From Natrialba aegyptia DSM 13077 (GTDB taxonomy: Archaea > Halobacteriota > Halobacteria > Halobacteriales > Natrialbaceae), in NCBI RefSeq assembly GCF_000337535.1, contig NZ_AOIP01000015.1, forward strand, positions 97,064 through 151,110: 54,047 bases of DNA. Reading direction: 5' to 3'. Positions within the stretch are counted from its first letter, which is position 1. Each line of letters begins with the position of its first letter. Both the position numbers and the translations under genes were made by a program. The notes below the pieces were generated by a model that was given only the letters and a program-made list of their open reading frames with translations, did no database searches and had not been told where the DNA came from. Positions 17,011 through 24,748 of this stretch are shown here, one piece after another.

Positions 17011-17556
17011 TTACACTGCTATATATACGTTCGAACCCGCCCGCACCGCATCTAAATGTGTTTCAGTAGAAAGCTGTTCAGATTTCGGGGCGACAACAAG
17101 ATCAACATTACCAGAATCAGCATCCTCAACCTCGTAAATATGGTAGCCGAATGCTGCTAAGACAGGATTCACATATAGTTGATCGGATTGAACTTGTATT
17201 GATCCTAACACACCAAAGAACACTGCTAAAACGAACCAGCTCTCCCAGAGAGCATAATCTAGACTAATGAACGGGAAGATATATGCAACCAAATAGCTCG
17301 TTAGAAGGTCATTCCGACGACGAACTGACGAAATATGCTTTGGGTTTGGCTCTTCGCTTTCTCGGAGATCCATGATCTTTTGAAGAACCCATCCAGAGCC
17401 GATCAAGAGTACTATAAATACTATAGACACAGACGGTATTTCATATCCTACAAGAGTGTGGGTGAGATCGCGAGTTATCACAGCCATTATAGCATAGAAG
17501 GGTATATAAGAGCTAGCGAAGAGCGCGATTTTCACCCAAAGCCTAAATTCTCTCAT
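17011..17556 (-). CDS. kwaA: KwaA-like four-helix membrane protein, Kiwa defence sensor
   Basis: A 181-residue protein starting MREFRLWVKIALFASSYIPF. The frame is open for 45 more codons but only from a TTG with no obvious ribosome site. Four membrane segments are visible: about 8-28, 42-61, 84-102 and 104-122. After them comes a cytoplasmic C-terminal domain with YVNPVLAAFGYHIYEVED and VDLVVAPKSE. KwaA of Kiwa is likewise a small four-helix membrane protein that detects phage attachment and recruits KwaB. The KwaB-like gene lies 40 bases downstream. The gene is AT-rich. On its own it would be just a membrane protein; the pairing is the main support. Confidence 0.62.
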   Translation of the reverse strand: MREFRLWVKIALFASSYIPFYAIMAVITRDLTHTLVGYEIPSVSIVFIVLLIGSGWVLQKIMDLRESEEPNPKHISSVRRRNDLLTSYLVAYIFPFISLDYALWESWFVLAVFFGVLGSIQVQSDQLYVNPVLAAFGYHIYEVEDADSGNVDLVVAPKSEQLSTETHLDAVRAGSNVYIAV

Positions 17557-17940
17557 GAAGATTCTCTGTATCGAGGGTTGAACAGCTTCTTTCGTGTCAG
17601 TTGATTGTATGGGTAAGCTCTTACAGGTTTCGATGAGGCTATTGATTTCTAAACGGGGATTCCTATTATGAACGCGGTGGTTAAGACTCAATCGGATTTG
17701 AGACCAATCAAAAGTTCAGCGGCTTACCGAATCCACGTAGTTGTACCTAGCAAATTCCGGTGTCCTCGAAGTCCAGTTTTGACTCTACAGAACGTGAAAG
17801 ATTGAGCCGTTCGTTTAGAAATCAGCCTTGGCCTCGCTTGAAATGTCCTCAAGGACGGGGTTCGCGGACGTAGTCAAAGATTCTGCCATAGGAGGAACTC
17901 GACAGGAAAGTATGAAGTTCAGTGAACCGAGTGGTGGTCT

Positions 17941-18756
17941 ATGGGAGGACTTCCGTTCGAGATCGGGCAGGCATACCACCGGGTCGAGGATATTCACGAA
18001 GAGTTCGGCGGAAACAGATATAGTGGAATCGCACCGTGTGCGGATCACCCGTACGTATTCATCTTCTTCGGCGAATCCGGGGAATGGCACGGGTATGACG
18101 ACGAACTTCTCGATGATGGGAGGCTACTCTATACCGGAGAAGGGCGGGATGGAGATATGGCGATGGATGCCGGAAACGCAGCGATCCGGGATCACGCAGA
18201 AAATAACGACGAGATCCATGTCTTCGAAAGCGGCGAAGGCGCGTGGGAAGTGTCCTACGTCGGCCAGTTCGAATATGAGGTTCATCACTGGACGCGTCTA
18301 CCAGACCGAAGCGACAATATGCGCGATGCAGTTCGATTCGAGCTCGTCCCCGCTGGTGGTGTAGAAATCGATACTGGGGTCACGAGCCTGGATGATATCT
18401 CCGTGGACGAGCTATACGATCAGGCCGAGGCAAGTGTGAACGGCGAAGGCCGAACGACAAGCGAATCGCGATCTCGTACCACGTATCCGCGATCGGAGGT
18501 CGTTAGAAAATACGCGCTCCGAGTCGCTGACAGTGTCTGTCAAGGCTGTGGCGACGATGCACCGTTTCTCACTGATGATGGAGATCCTTTCCTCGAGGTA
18601 CATCATCTTTGGCGGCGCAGTGATGGTGGGACAGACCATCCGAAGAATGTCATCGCACTATGTCCGAACTGCCATCGACGGGTCCACCATGGACGTAATG
18701 GAGACGAATTCAACGAGGACCTGATTGACAAAGCAGAGGAATTGCGGCCAAGATAA
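17941..18756 (+). CDS. SRA-HNH type IV (modification-dependent) restriction endonuclease
   Basis: A 271-residue two-domain nuclease. Residues 1-140 match the ScoMcrA-like SRA domain: LPFEIGQAYHRVEDIHEEFGG, then HGYDDE, YTGEGRDGDM (64-73) and GNAAIRDHAE, the pocket that reads modified bases. The C-terminal HNH domain has the zinc pairs Cys200/Cys203 and Cys241/Cys244, the active EVHHLW box (219-224), Asn236 and His245/His249. This architecture cuts methylated or phosphorothioated foreign DNA. It is divergent from the Kiwa-like pair with about 385 bases between the starts. It probably contributes to exclusion of competing mobile DNA. Target modification cannot be read from the sequence. Confidence 0.85.
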   Translation: MGGLPFEIGQAYHRVEDIHEEFGGNRYSGIAPCADHPYVFIFFGESGEWHGYDDELLDDGRLLYTGEGRDGDMAMDAGNAAIRDHAENNDEIHVFESGEGAWEVSYVGQFEYEVHHWTRLPDRSDNMRDAVRFELVPAGGVEIDTGVTSLDDISVDELYDQAEASVNGEGRTTSESRSRTTYPRSEVVRKYALRVADSVCQGCGDDAPFLTDDGDPFLEVHHLWRRSDGGTDHPKNVIALCPNCHRRVHHGRNGDEFNEDLIDKAEELRPR

Positions 18757-18870
18757 TGGGATTTTCTTGAAAACGGTCTTCATCGGTATGGTTACCCAAT
18801 CATGTGAATTCCATCACCATTATGGAAATGCTTATTCTGATTCGATAACATGTTTACTGTAGCAAGTTAC

Positions 18871-19146
18871 ATGAGTGAACAAACGGATTACCAACCGGAT
18901 TTCGAAGCTGAAAGGGTCCCTGCTTGGTATATTAATACCGAGGGTACAATCGCGTATCATCTTTATCCAGACTGTGGGCATATAGACCAACATTCTGAGC
19001 GTGAACTCTCCCGGACAACGGTATTGTTTAAATCAGAGGATCTAGAATCATTGGAAGAGTGGCGTAATCAACTAAAAAATAATCGTCACATGTGTAGCCA
19101 CTGTATGAATAGATTTGAAAAAGGTTTGTTTGCGCACACTCACTAA
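18871..19146 (+). CDS. Small Cys/His-rich protein, AT-rich cargo region
   Basis: A 91-residue protein (ATG at 18871; an alternative ATG lies 21 bases upstream). It contains HLYPDCGHI (His30, Cys35, His37) and, 40 residues later, HMCSHC (His73, Cys75, Cys78), which together could form one zinc site. Aromatic residues are conserved-looking around AWYINTEGTIAYH. No family is recognised. The gene is AT-rich and lies directly after the SRA-HNH gene on the same strand, so it may be co-carried cargo. Confidence 0.55.
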   Translation: MSEQTDYQPDFEAERVPAWYINTEGTIAYHLYPDCGHIDQHSERELSRTTVLFKSEDLESLEEWRNQLKNNRHMCSHCMNRFEKGLFAHTH

Positions 19147-19165
19147 ATAGATAAGACTGTTCTTG

Positions 19166-19363
19166 TCACCCTTCTGCCCGAGGGTAGTCATCCGAATTGA
19201 TTACAGATACTTCCCACGTCCCAGTATCAGTCCGCGTTACCCGCACTGGCTGATCTTTCACGTTTCCGTCTTCATCGACCAATCCAAGCGCCCGAAGCTC
19301 GCCCTTTGGGAGCACGACTCCGCCCGACGTACGACCAACTTGTGTCAACTGATGGATCGGCAT
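19166..19363 (-). CDS. AbrB/MazE-like small DNA-binding protein
   Basis: A 65-residue protein resembling a swapped-hairpin AbrB domain: LTQVGRTSGGVVLPKGELRALGLVDEDGNVKDQPVRVTRTDTGTWEVSVI. The GGVVLPK...LGL pattern is that of SpoVT-AbrB/MazE-type DNA-binding domains. No toxin gene is next to it, so it is more probably a standalone transcription factor than an antitoxin. It sits at the junction between AT-rich cargo and the structural module, facing back toward the cargo, and could control either. Confidence 0.6.
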   Translation of the reverse strand: MPIHQLTQVGRTSGGVVLPKGELRALGLVDEDGNVKDQPVRVTRTDTGTWEVSVINSDDYPRAEG

Positions 19364-19468
19364 AGCTACATTCCTAACTAGTCCGGAGACCGTTTAAACA
19401 TTGGTCTCACCAGTACGAGACTATGATATTCCCGACCGCTATCACTCGCTCGAGAGTTCCATCTGAGC

Positions 19469-19792
19469 ATGGGTGCAGACAACCCGCCACCGACAGACGG
19501 CAAAGACATCAACGATGTCTACCATGACCGGAATCTCCTCGCGATCGCCTTCGCGAGAGCGATCAAGCTCACTTGGGGCCCGGACACTGCGGGCTGGTAC
19601 TGGCACGACGAGTGGCCAGTCGTCTGGGTCGCTACTCCGACTGGCCAGAAATCCTGGCACGTCACGCCCGACCTCGAGGATGTCCTCGAGCGCTCGTCGC
19701 TCCAACAGACCAGGCCAACCGACGGCTACGACGGCCACTCGCGGACGCTCAAGAACTGCCGGCTCGCCCGCTACATCACCGGAGCCTACTGA
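19469..19792 (+). CDS. Viral protein of unknown function, first gene of late module
   Basis: A 107-residue tryptophan-rich protein with a compact-looking core (RAIKLTWGPDTAGWYWHDEWPVVWV...SWHVTPDLEDVLE). I do not recognise a family. It returns to the GC-rich codon use of the viral core after the AT-rich cargo. Its stop overlaps the ATG of the next gene by one base (TGATG), so it begins a coupled plus-strand run that continues through the packaging ATPase. It could be a replication or early protein. Confidence 0.6.
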   Translation: MGADNPPPTDGKDINDVYHDRNLLAIAFARAIKLTWGPDTAGWYWHDEWPVVWVATPTGQKSWHVTPDLEDVLERSSLQQTRPTDGYDGHSRTLKNCRLARYITGAY

Positions 19793-20547
19793 TGACCGAA
19801 CGGATCGAGTTCGGATCGAAAGCGGCGGCCGACCAGTTCCGCGACGAGTACGCCGACCACCTCTGTACCGACGACGATCGTCGGCTCAAGACCGTCGCGA
19901 TCTCCTCGGACGCGCCCGACCACGTCCTCGAGGCGGCGACGATAGAGGCCGCAGCGGGGCGTTCCGAACGCGGTGGCCGCGGTGGTCAGGCCGAACTAAC
20001 CGACCACGAGCGCAAGTCGATCGACTTCTCCCGAACGACGGTACCCCACGCCAGGAGCGTGAAGGGACTGATGATCGACAAGGGCGTCGACGACTGGCTT
20101 GCCTACTACGACCACACGCTCAGCGTCGACGAACACCGAGAGGTCGCCGAGCGAGCAGCCCGTGACGAACGCGGGGATCGGCTCGACGGCGACACCAATG
20201 TCGACGATCGTCTCGCCGATCTCGAGGGCGCACAAGACGAGCAGTGCGGCCACGCTCGCGACCATTGCGAGGACGGCGAGGACGAGGCCTGCGAGTTCCT
20301 CGTCGAGTCGTGCGGCTTCAACGAGGAAGACGTCGAGGCCCTCGTCGGTGAGGCTCGAGCGGACGACCCGCCGGGCGAACTCTACGGCGCGAAGAACCTG
20401 GCCTGGCGACGCTACCAGATCGCAGTGGCGGAGGCAAAGGAGGCCGCGGCAGCGATCAACGAACTGAACGACCTTCTTGGAAAGCCGGCCACGGCGTTCC
20501 GCGAGCTGGGCCAGCGTGAACTGACGAAAGACGACATCGACTGGTAA
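19792..20547 (+). CDS. Viral acidic protein, unknown
   Basis: A 251-residue acidic protein. The N-terminus (MTERIEFGSKAAADQFRDEYADHL...LKTVAISSDAPDHVLEAA) resembles a short alpha/beta fold. A cysteine/histidine cluster lies near the middle (EQCGHARDHCEDGEDEACEFLVESCGF), followed by a helical C-terminus (RYQIAVAEAKEAAAAINELNDLL). No catalytic motif is seen. The start overlaps the previous stop by one base. The length and position upstream of structural genes would suit a DNA-handling or scaffold role, but this is a guess. Confidence 0.6.
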   Translation: MTERIEFGSKAAADQFRDEYADHLCTDDDRRLKTVAISSDAPDHVLEAATIEAAAGRSERGGRGGQAELTDHERKSIDFSRTTVPHARSVKGLMIDKGVDDWLAYYDHTLSVDEHREVAERAARDERGDRLDGDTNVDDRLADLEGAQDEQCGHARDHCEDGEDEACEFLVESCGFNEEDVEALVGEARADDPPGELYGAKNLAWRRYQIAVAEAKEAAAAINELNDLLGKPATAFRELGQRELTKDDIDW

Positions 20548-20551
20548 CACC

Positions 20552-21211
20552 ATGACAGGCTACTTCTGCCCCGTCGAGGGGTGCGACAAACACGACGACG
20601 AATGGGACGATGATCAACCGCCCTTTGCCTCGAGAGAGGCGGTCAGGAGCCACATCAACGCGATGAGCGGCGACGACCACCAGCGAGCAAGGGACGAAGG
20701 GGCCTGGGAAGGGGCCCCGACCAGCAGCGAAGACACAGACAGCGAGGGGGTCGAGAGCAGCGACGAGCAGCAATCCGAAGGAACCGAGAGCAGCAACGAC
20801 CAGCCAGACGAGCAGGCAGCAAGCAGTGACGAAGGGGGTGAAAGCAGCCCCTCGAGTAGCGACACGGCCGACGAGAACAACGACGACCAAGGAGACGAGC
20901 AAGTGAAACCCGCAGACAGCACCGACCCGTGGGATCCAGACGAGCAGGGAAATGACCAGCAAAAAGGGACCGCTCAAGGGGCCCCGAGCAGTGGCTCTTC
21001 TCCCTCGAGCAGCGCCTCGATCGGTGGGCCGAGTTTCCGGACCACTGCCGTTCTGATCGGGGCGGCCATCGCCGTGGCGCTCCTGATCATCTTGTGGCGC
21101 CGTCGCCGGTCGAACACGATTGACGCTGACTCGGCCGAGCCGATGTCCAACGAGGACGACTCGAGCGGCAACGGCATCGACCGCGAGGCCGGGGGTGGTC
21201 TCGTTGACTGA
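20552..21211 (+). CDS. Single-pass membrane protein with zinc-finger-like head and acidic linker
   Basis: A 219-residue protein in three parts. An N-terminal C2H2-like region uses Cys6, Cys11, His34 and His43. A linker of about 110 residues is made almost entirely of Ser, Glu, Asp, Gln and Gly. One membrane helix follows at about 164-183 (TAVLIGAAIAVALLIILW), then a RRRR stop-transfer signal and a short acidic tail. The long low-complexity stalk plus membrane anchor suggests a virion membrane or envelope-associated protein. No family is recognised. An opposite-strand reading of 309 codons here is an artefact of the acidic linker. Confidence 0.65.
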   Translation: MTGYFCPVEGCDKHDDEWDDDQPPFASREAVRSHINAMSGDDHQRARDEGAWEGAPTSSEDTDSEGVESSDEQQSEGTESSNDQPDEQAASSDEGGESSPSSSDTADENNDDQGDEQVKPADSTDPWDPDEQGNDQQKGTAQGAPSSGSSPSSSASIGGPSFRTTAVLIGAAIAVALLIILWRRRRSNTIDADSAEPMSNEDDSSGNGIDREAGGGLVD

Positions 21212-21710
21212 CGACCGAGACGACGATCGCGAGGACGAAGAGTCCCTCGAGGAAGATGCGTACGCAGATATCGACCCGGAGATTGCCGAGCAGGTTGCGG
21301 AAGCCGACGCCGAGGATGCCGACGACGAGATAGATGTCGACAACCCGGCGGAGGAACCGGAGGACACCGACGACAGTCCCAGCACCGGTGACCGGAAGAC
21401 GGTCGGTCACGTCTACTGTCGGGCCCTCGGAGCCGGCGCGGCGATCAGCCAGGATCGGATGGGTTCTGGTGTCGACGACCGATCGGCGGTGATCGACGAG
21501 TACGCCGACCTCGCGAAAGAACTCGACCTCGACGAGTACATGGACCAGTGGTATCGGGAGAACCTCAGCGGCAGCTCGGAACTCGGGCCCGGTCAGGGAC
21601 TGGTCGCGATGACCTCGCTGTTCGCCGTGATGGTCCTCGTCGAGGATACGGAGATGCTCGACGGTGCGATCGACTCCATGAGCAGCGCTACCGCGGAGGT
21701 GGAGGCATGA
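21195..21710 (+). CDS. Viral acidic protein with hydrophobic C-terminal segment
   Basis: A 171-residue protein from a GTG at 21195; a TTG at 21204, with GGGGG 8 bases before it, is an alternative. Either start overlaps the previous gene. The first 70 residues are extremely acidic. The C-terminal half looks folded (HVYCRALGAGAAISQDRMG...DEYMDQWYRENLSG) and contains a moderately hydrophobic stretch GQGLVAMTSLFAVMVLVED. No family is recognised. Its stop is coupled to the next gene by an ATGA overlap, placing it in the run leading to the ATPase. Confidence 0.6.
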   Translation: MVSLTDDRDDDREDEESLEEDAYADIDPEIAEQVAEADAEDADDEIDVDNPAEEPEDTDDSPSTGDRKTVGHVYCRALGAGAAISQDRMGSGVDDRSAVIDEYADLAKELDLDEYMDQWYRENLSGSSELGPGQGLVAMTSLFAVMVLVEDTEMLDGAIDSMSSATAEVEA

Positions 21711-22294
21711 ACCTTCGCGAAATCGCGACTGGCGGCGACCCGCGGAAGGCCCTCGCGACGAAGTTCTTCCAGAGCAAGCAGGCCGAAGCCTTCCTCTCGA
21801 TCGTCGCTCACCGCGAGCGCCGGATCATGAAAGCTGTCGCCGACCTCCAGCAGGCCGTCGACGATGATGACATCGAGCCCCTCGAGGGACTCCCGTCGGT
21901 CGACGACCGCGTCGAGCAAATCCGCTCAATGGCGCTCGCGATGATCGACGACTCGCTCCCCTCGTGGTACGTCGAGGAAGCGATCGACATCGACAACGCC
22001 GAGGAAGCCGCCCAGTACGCCGACCTCTCCGACGAGGAGTGGCAGACGACCAAAGAGACGTGGGCCGACCGCTATCGCGAGCAGGGCGTCGAGGGCGGCG
22101 TCGACGAACTCGCGACCGCTCACGTCCGGACTCGCTTCGATGTCGACGACCTCGAGACGTTCCGCGAGGCCGTCGTCGAGTGGCCCAATGAGCGGCAGCA
22201 AGCCGTCCTCGAGGAAGCCCTCGCCGGCGGCCTCGAGATGGCCGAGCAGGGAATCCGCGACGTAACCGATACCGTCGACTCGGAGGACCGATGA
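21707..22294 (+). CDS. Viral protein upstream of packaging ATPase, unknown
   Basis: A 195-residue, mostly helical acidic protein (MNLREIATGGDPRKALATKFF...AHRERRIMKAVADLQQAVDDD). It contains no recognisable catalytic motif or membrane segment. It overlaps both the gene before it and the ATPase after it by 4 bases (ATGA), so the three are translated as a unit. Such tight coupling suggests a partner of the packaging ATPase or an internal virion component. Confidence 0.62.
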   Translation: MNLREIATGGDPRKALATKFFQSKQAEAFLSIVAHRERRIMKAVADLQQAVDDDDIEPLEGLPSVDDRVEQIRSMALAMIDDSLPSWYVEEAIDIDNAEEAAQYADLSDEEWQTTKETWADRYREQGVEGGVDELATAHVRTRFDVDDLETFREAVVEWPNERQQAVLEEALAGGLEMAEQGIRDVTDTVDSEDR

Positions 22295-23079
22295 ACCTCG
22301 CGTTCGGTGCCCGCACGAACTGGGGCAAATCGTACGGATTACAGGCGTACACGGAACGCAACGCGCCGGAGTACGACTGGACGGTTCTCGTTGACTACAA
22401 GGACGAGTACACCGGCCTCGTCGAGTCAGGACTCCTACAGCGGCTTCCACTCCGACCGGGGACCGACGATCTCTCGCGGGCAGAGTGGCGACGAATCTTC
22501 GAGGACAACGGTAGCCTCCAACTCGCCCGCGATGGCATGACCGACGACGCCTGGCGCGAGGCGATCGCCACCGCGATCGCGGCGCTTGCCCAACTCGAGG
22601 AACGGACGTTCTTGGGACTGGATGAGGCCCACCGCCTCGCTCCCCAACGGGACGGCTATCCCGACGAGTTCGACACGCTCGCGACGACGTGGCACGGCGA
22701 CGGGATGGGCGTCGCGTGGGTCACCCAGCGTTTTGCGAAACTCGACGAAGACATCGCCTCGCAGTGTCAGGCGTCGATGCTCGGCGGGTTCGGCTCCGGA
22801 AACGACCTCGATAAGGTCCGCGGAATCGTCGAGTATCCGGCGGATGTCCACAAGGCTGACGCCGAAACCTGCCCACGGACACTCCCCGATGATCTCCTCG
22901 TCGACGGCGACCCGCTTACACTCCGTCGGTTCAGCGACGACGCGGGCAACACGATCGGCTCTGAGTGGATCTACTCAGACGACACCACTCTCAGACGCAT
23001 CGATTCACGCGAATGGTCGCTCGAGAGTATCCACTACGGAAGCGACCGCGTCCGAATCAAGCACCCCTTCGACGACTGA
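22291..23079 (+). CDS. FtsK/HerA-like genome-packaging ATPase
   Basis: A 262-residue P-loop ATPase with the P-loop at 7-14 (ARTNWGKS), very close to the N-terminus, and Walker B at 106-112 ending LGLDEAH. WVTQRFAKLDEDIASQC probably supplies the sensor motif. The short length, N-terminal P-loop and lack of a nuclease domain match the A32/HerA-type packaging ATPases of internal-membrane viruses such as SH1, SNJ1 and P23-77, not tailed-virus terminases. It probably drives DNA into preformed capsids. It starts with a 4-base overlap. The capsid genes follow downstream after an interposed AT-rich gene. Confidence 0.8.
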   Translation: MNLAFGARTNWGKSYGLQAYTERNAPEYDWTVLVDYKDEYTGLVESGLLQRLPLRPGTDDLSRAEWRRIFEDNGSLQLARDGMTDDAWREAIATAIAALAQLEERTFLGLDEAHRLAPQRDGYPDEFDTLATTWHGDGMGVAWVTQRFAKLDEDIASQCQASMLGGFGSGNDLDKVRGIVEYPADVHKADAETCPRTLPDDLLVDGDPLTLRRFSDDAGNTIGSEWIYSDDTTLRRIDSREWSLESIHYGSDRVRIKHPFDD

Positions 23080-23085
23080 CTCACA

Positions 23086-23268
23086 ATGCGCACCGATATT
23101 TCACTCCGCGAGAGCAAAGCCGATCAGTTCGAAAGAATTCAGAATCGTCTTGAGGAACGACGTGGTCATGATCTCTCACGGACTGAAGTTGTTGGCATTT
23201 TGATGGCCAGATTTGAGCAGAATATCGGAGATAATTGGCTGGAGCCAGATGAATTTACTAACAAATAA
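23086..23268 (+). CDS. Ribbon-helix-helix-like small protein
   Basis: A 60-residue protein with the layout of a ribbon-helix-helix regulator: a short strand (RTDISLRES), helix A (ADQFERIQNRLEER) and helix B (SRTEVVGILMARFEQ). It begins 6 bases after the ATPase stop. Small regulators of this type are common in archaeal viruses. Being the last gene before the inverted AT-rich membrane gene, it could time the switch to capsid transcription. The assignment rests on pattern only. Confidence 0.6.
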   Translation: MRTDISLRESKADQFERIQNRLEERRGHDLSRTEVVGILMARFEQNIGDNWLEPDEFTNK

Positions 23269-23321
23269 TAGGATATATCCAGCAAACAGGAATAATACTT
23301 GAAATAGTCAGAATATGACGT

Positions 23322-24257
23322 TCATTCTAAATCCTCCATATCAAGGCTATGGGACAGGTCAATCTGTTGTCCAGAGGAGATCTGATCGTTTTGTAGGATG
23401 AGAAAGTCACTAATCAGATACTGTATGTAGTACTGTTGGTAGTTTTGTTTAGCTGAATTGAATATTTTGAAACTCCCAACTGCAATAATGAACGCTGTCG
23501 ATGCTAATACTGCGCTATTCATATTCAGGGTTCCGATGAATGACACATATGTGACTAATTCCGATGGTATGTTCAATATCGATAGGATACTGTATAGCGC
23601 GTAAATCAAAAAAAGGCCGATTGAGACAATCCACATACTCCGACAAAAAGAATAGATTGCCTGAAATGATCGTGACCGACCACGTCCATCGATATGCACT
23701 ACAGACCGAATGTTTCCATATAGTAAGTTAAGTCGCTTCTCTGCATTCTGGACTCCGTTGTCGCCATCGGCGAGTAAGTTATCACTAGTCTCTGGAAGTT
23801 GCAGCTCTGGAAAGGCATTACGTGAAACTTTATAGAAGGACTCACAGATCTCCTCATCAAGTATTTCTGTACTTTCGTTTGGGTGTAATTCATTTATGAA
23901 CCGTTTTCGGTGGCTTGTATCTTCGAAGTATTGTTCTCCAAACAGTTGCCGTAGTACCCCCGCAACAAGCCACCGTTGGATCCAGAGTTTTGCCTCCTGA
24001 GGGCGACTATTTTCCTCTATTCTCATCTCCTGAATCTCTTCAACCTTTGAGGAACTATTCTCAATTGCTACTGCAACTGTGTGTACAGCCTGACCAACTG
24101 CAAAACCGATTGCAAGAACTGGTAGAAGAACACCTATAGATCCTACTGAAGTCGTTGAAGGGAGAAATGGGAGCACACCAAGAATGAAGACAGTGCCTGG
24201 AAGCAGAACACTAAAAAAACTGTAGAGACTAATCCTAGGTGAGCCTTTCCCGAGCAT
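23322..24257 (-). CDS. AT-rich four-helix membrane protein inserted in structural module (moron)
   Basis: A 311-residue protein read against the surrounding late genes. Two membrane helices near the N-terminus (about 11-32 and 40-62, with VLLPGTVFILG) and two near 205-225 and 240-265 flank a soluble middle domain of about 140 residues. The C-terminal tail is polar. The gene is AT-rich, unlike the neighbouring ATPase and capsid genes, and has its own promoter region. A PG-containing first helix followed by a cytoplasmic domain resembles many membrane effectors of anti-phage systems. This suggests a lysogenic-conversion or superinfection-exclusion gene; no family is recognised. Confidence 0.6.
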   Translation of the reverse strand: MLGKGSPRISLYSFFSVLLPGTVFILGVLPFLPSTTSVGSIGVLLPVLAIGFAVGQAVHTVAVAIENSSSKVEEIQEMRIEENSRPQEAKLWIQRWLVAGVLRQLFGEQYFEDTSHRKRFINELHPNESTEILDEEICESFYKVSRNAFPELQLPETSDNLLADGDNGVQNAEKRLNLLYGNIRSVVHIDGRGRSRSFQAIYSFCRSMWIVSIGLFLIYALYSILSILNIPSELVTYVSFIGTLNMNSAVLASTAFIIAVGSFKIFNSAKQNYQQYYIQYLISDFLILQNDQISSGQQIDLSHSLDMEDLE

Positions 24258-24346
24258 TACCAGTAATCAATACTCGTTACATATAAACATCAATGCATTT
24301 GTCACACTCAGCTATAGTACCACCCCAATCGGTAGTATAATGAGGC

Positions 24347-24380
24347 TCCCTCCTAGATCTAGACCTAGAACTAGGAGGGA
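24347..24380. promoter_or_regulatory. 10-bp inverted repeat with four CTAG at 6-bp spacing, covering an RBS
   Basis: TCCCTCCTAG (24347-24356) and CTAGGAGGGA (24371-24380) are perfect inverted repeats with a 14-base spacer. CTAG occurs four times, at 24353, 24359, 24365 and 24371, exactly every 6 bases. The right arm contains the purine-rich GGAGGG that would serve as ribosome-binding site for the ATG at 24386. As RNA, the hairpin would hide that site; as DNA, it could be an operator. CTAG is usually rare in haloarchaeal genomes. Confidence 0.6.
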
Positions 24381-24385
24381 CGACT

Positions 24386-24595
24386 ATGGCAACTCGACAA
24401 AACACACACAGTCCACAAACTAAGACCTCCGTCCAGGTTGGTCTAGATGGCGTTCTTGTTACTGCCGTTGTAGTCCTTGCTATTGCATTATTCGTGCCTC
24501 AAGCACGGCAGGATTGGTTAACCGTAGCGCCGCTTATCGGTGGTGCTATAATCGCGATCATTACTGCCTCTCTCCGGTCTCTTTCAGATCAGTAA
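24386..24595 (+). CDS. Small two-pass membrane protein behind hairpin
   Basis: A 69-residue protein with a polar N-terminus and two membrane helices, about 22-39 (GVLVTAVVVLAIALFV) and 48-63 (APLIGGAIIAIITA). Its ribosome-binding site lies in the right arm of the inverted repeat just upstream, so translation may be controlled. Composition is intermediate. It could be a small virion membrane protein or holin-like protein, or the partner of the divergent AT-rich membrane gene. No family is recognised. Confidence 0.6.
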   Translation: MATRQNTHSPQTKTSVQVGLDGVLVTAVVVLAIALFVPQARQDWLTVAPLIGGAIIAIITASLRSLSDQ

Positions 24596-24748
24596 TATCC
24601 TCCTTATCAGGTAGATCTCGTCAATCGATGAGATAGGTTCATCACGACGGGTTAGCAGTTATTGAGTGTTCACCTATTGAGCAGACCCGCGTCTGATTGG
24701 TGAGAAAGGACGCGGACTGCGTCGTCTGACTGCGCTTTTGACGCGCTG

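Noticed and set aside
17557-17691. 45-codon N-terminal extension of the KwaA-like gene
   Set aside because: It depends on a TTG start with no evident ribosome site, and the first transmembrane helix begins right after the ATG at 17556.
19166-19363. Toxin-antitoxin module
   Set aside because: The AbrB/MazE-like protein has no toxin-sized partner next to it: the neighbouring 91-residue protein is on the other strand and has zinc-binding motifs, not a PemK or PIN pattern.
20456-21385. 309-codon minus-strand frame with hydrophobic stretches
   Set aside because: Its apparent Ser/Val/Leu richness is the complement of acidic, Ser-rich codons of two coupled plus-strand viral genes.
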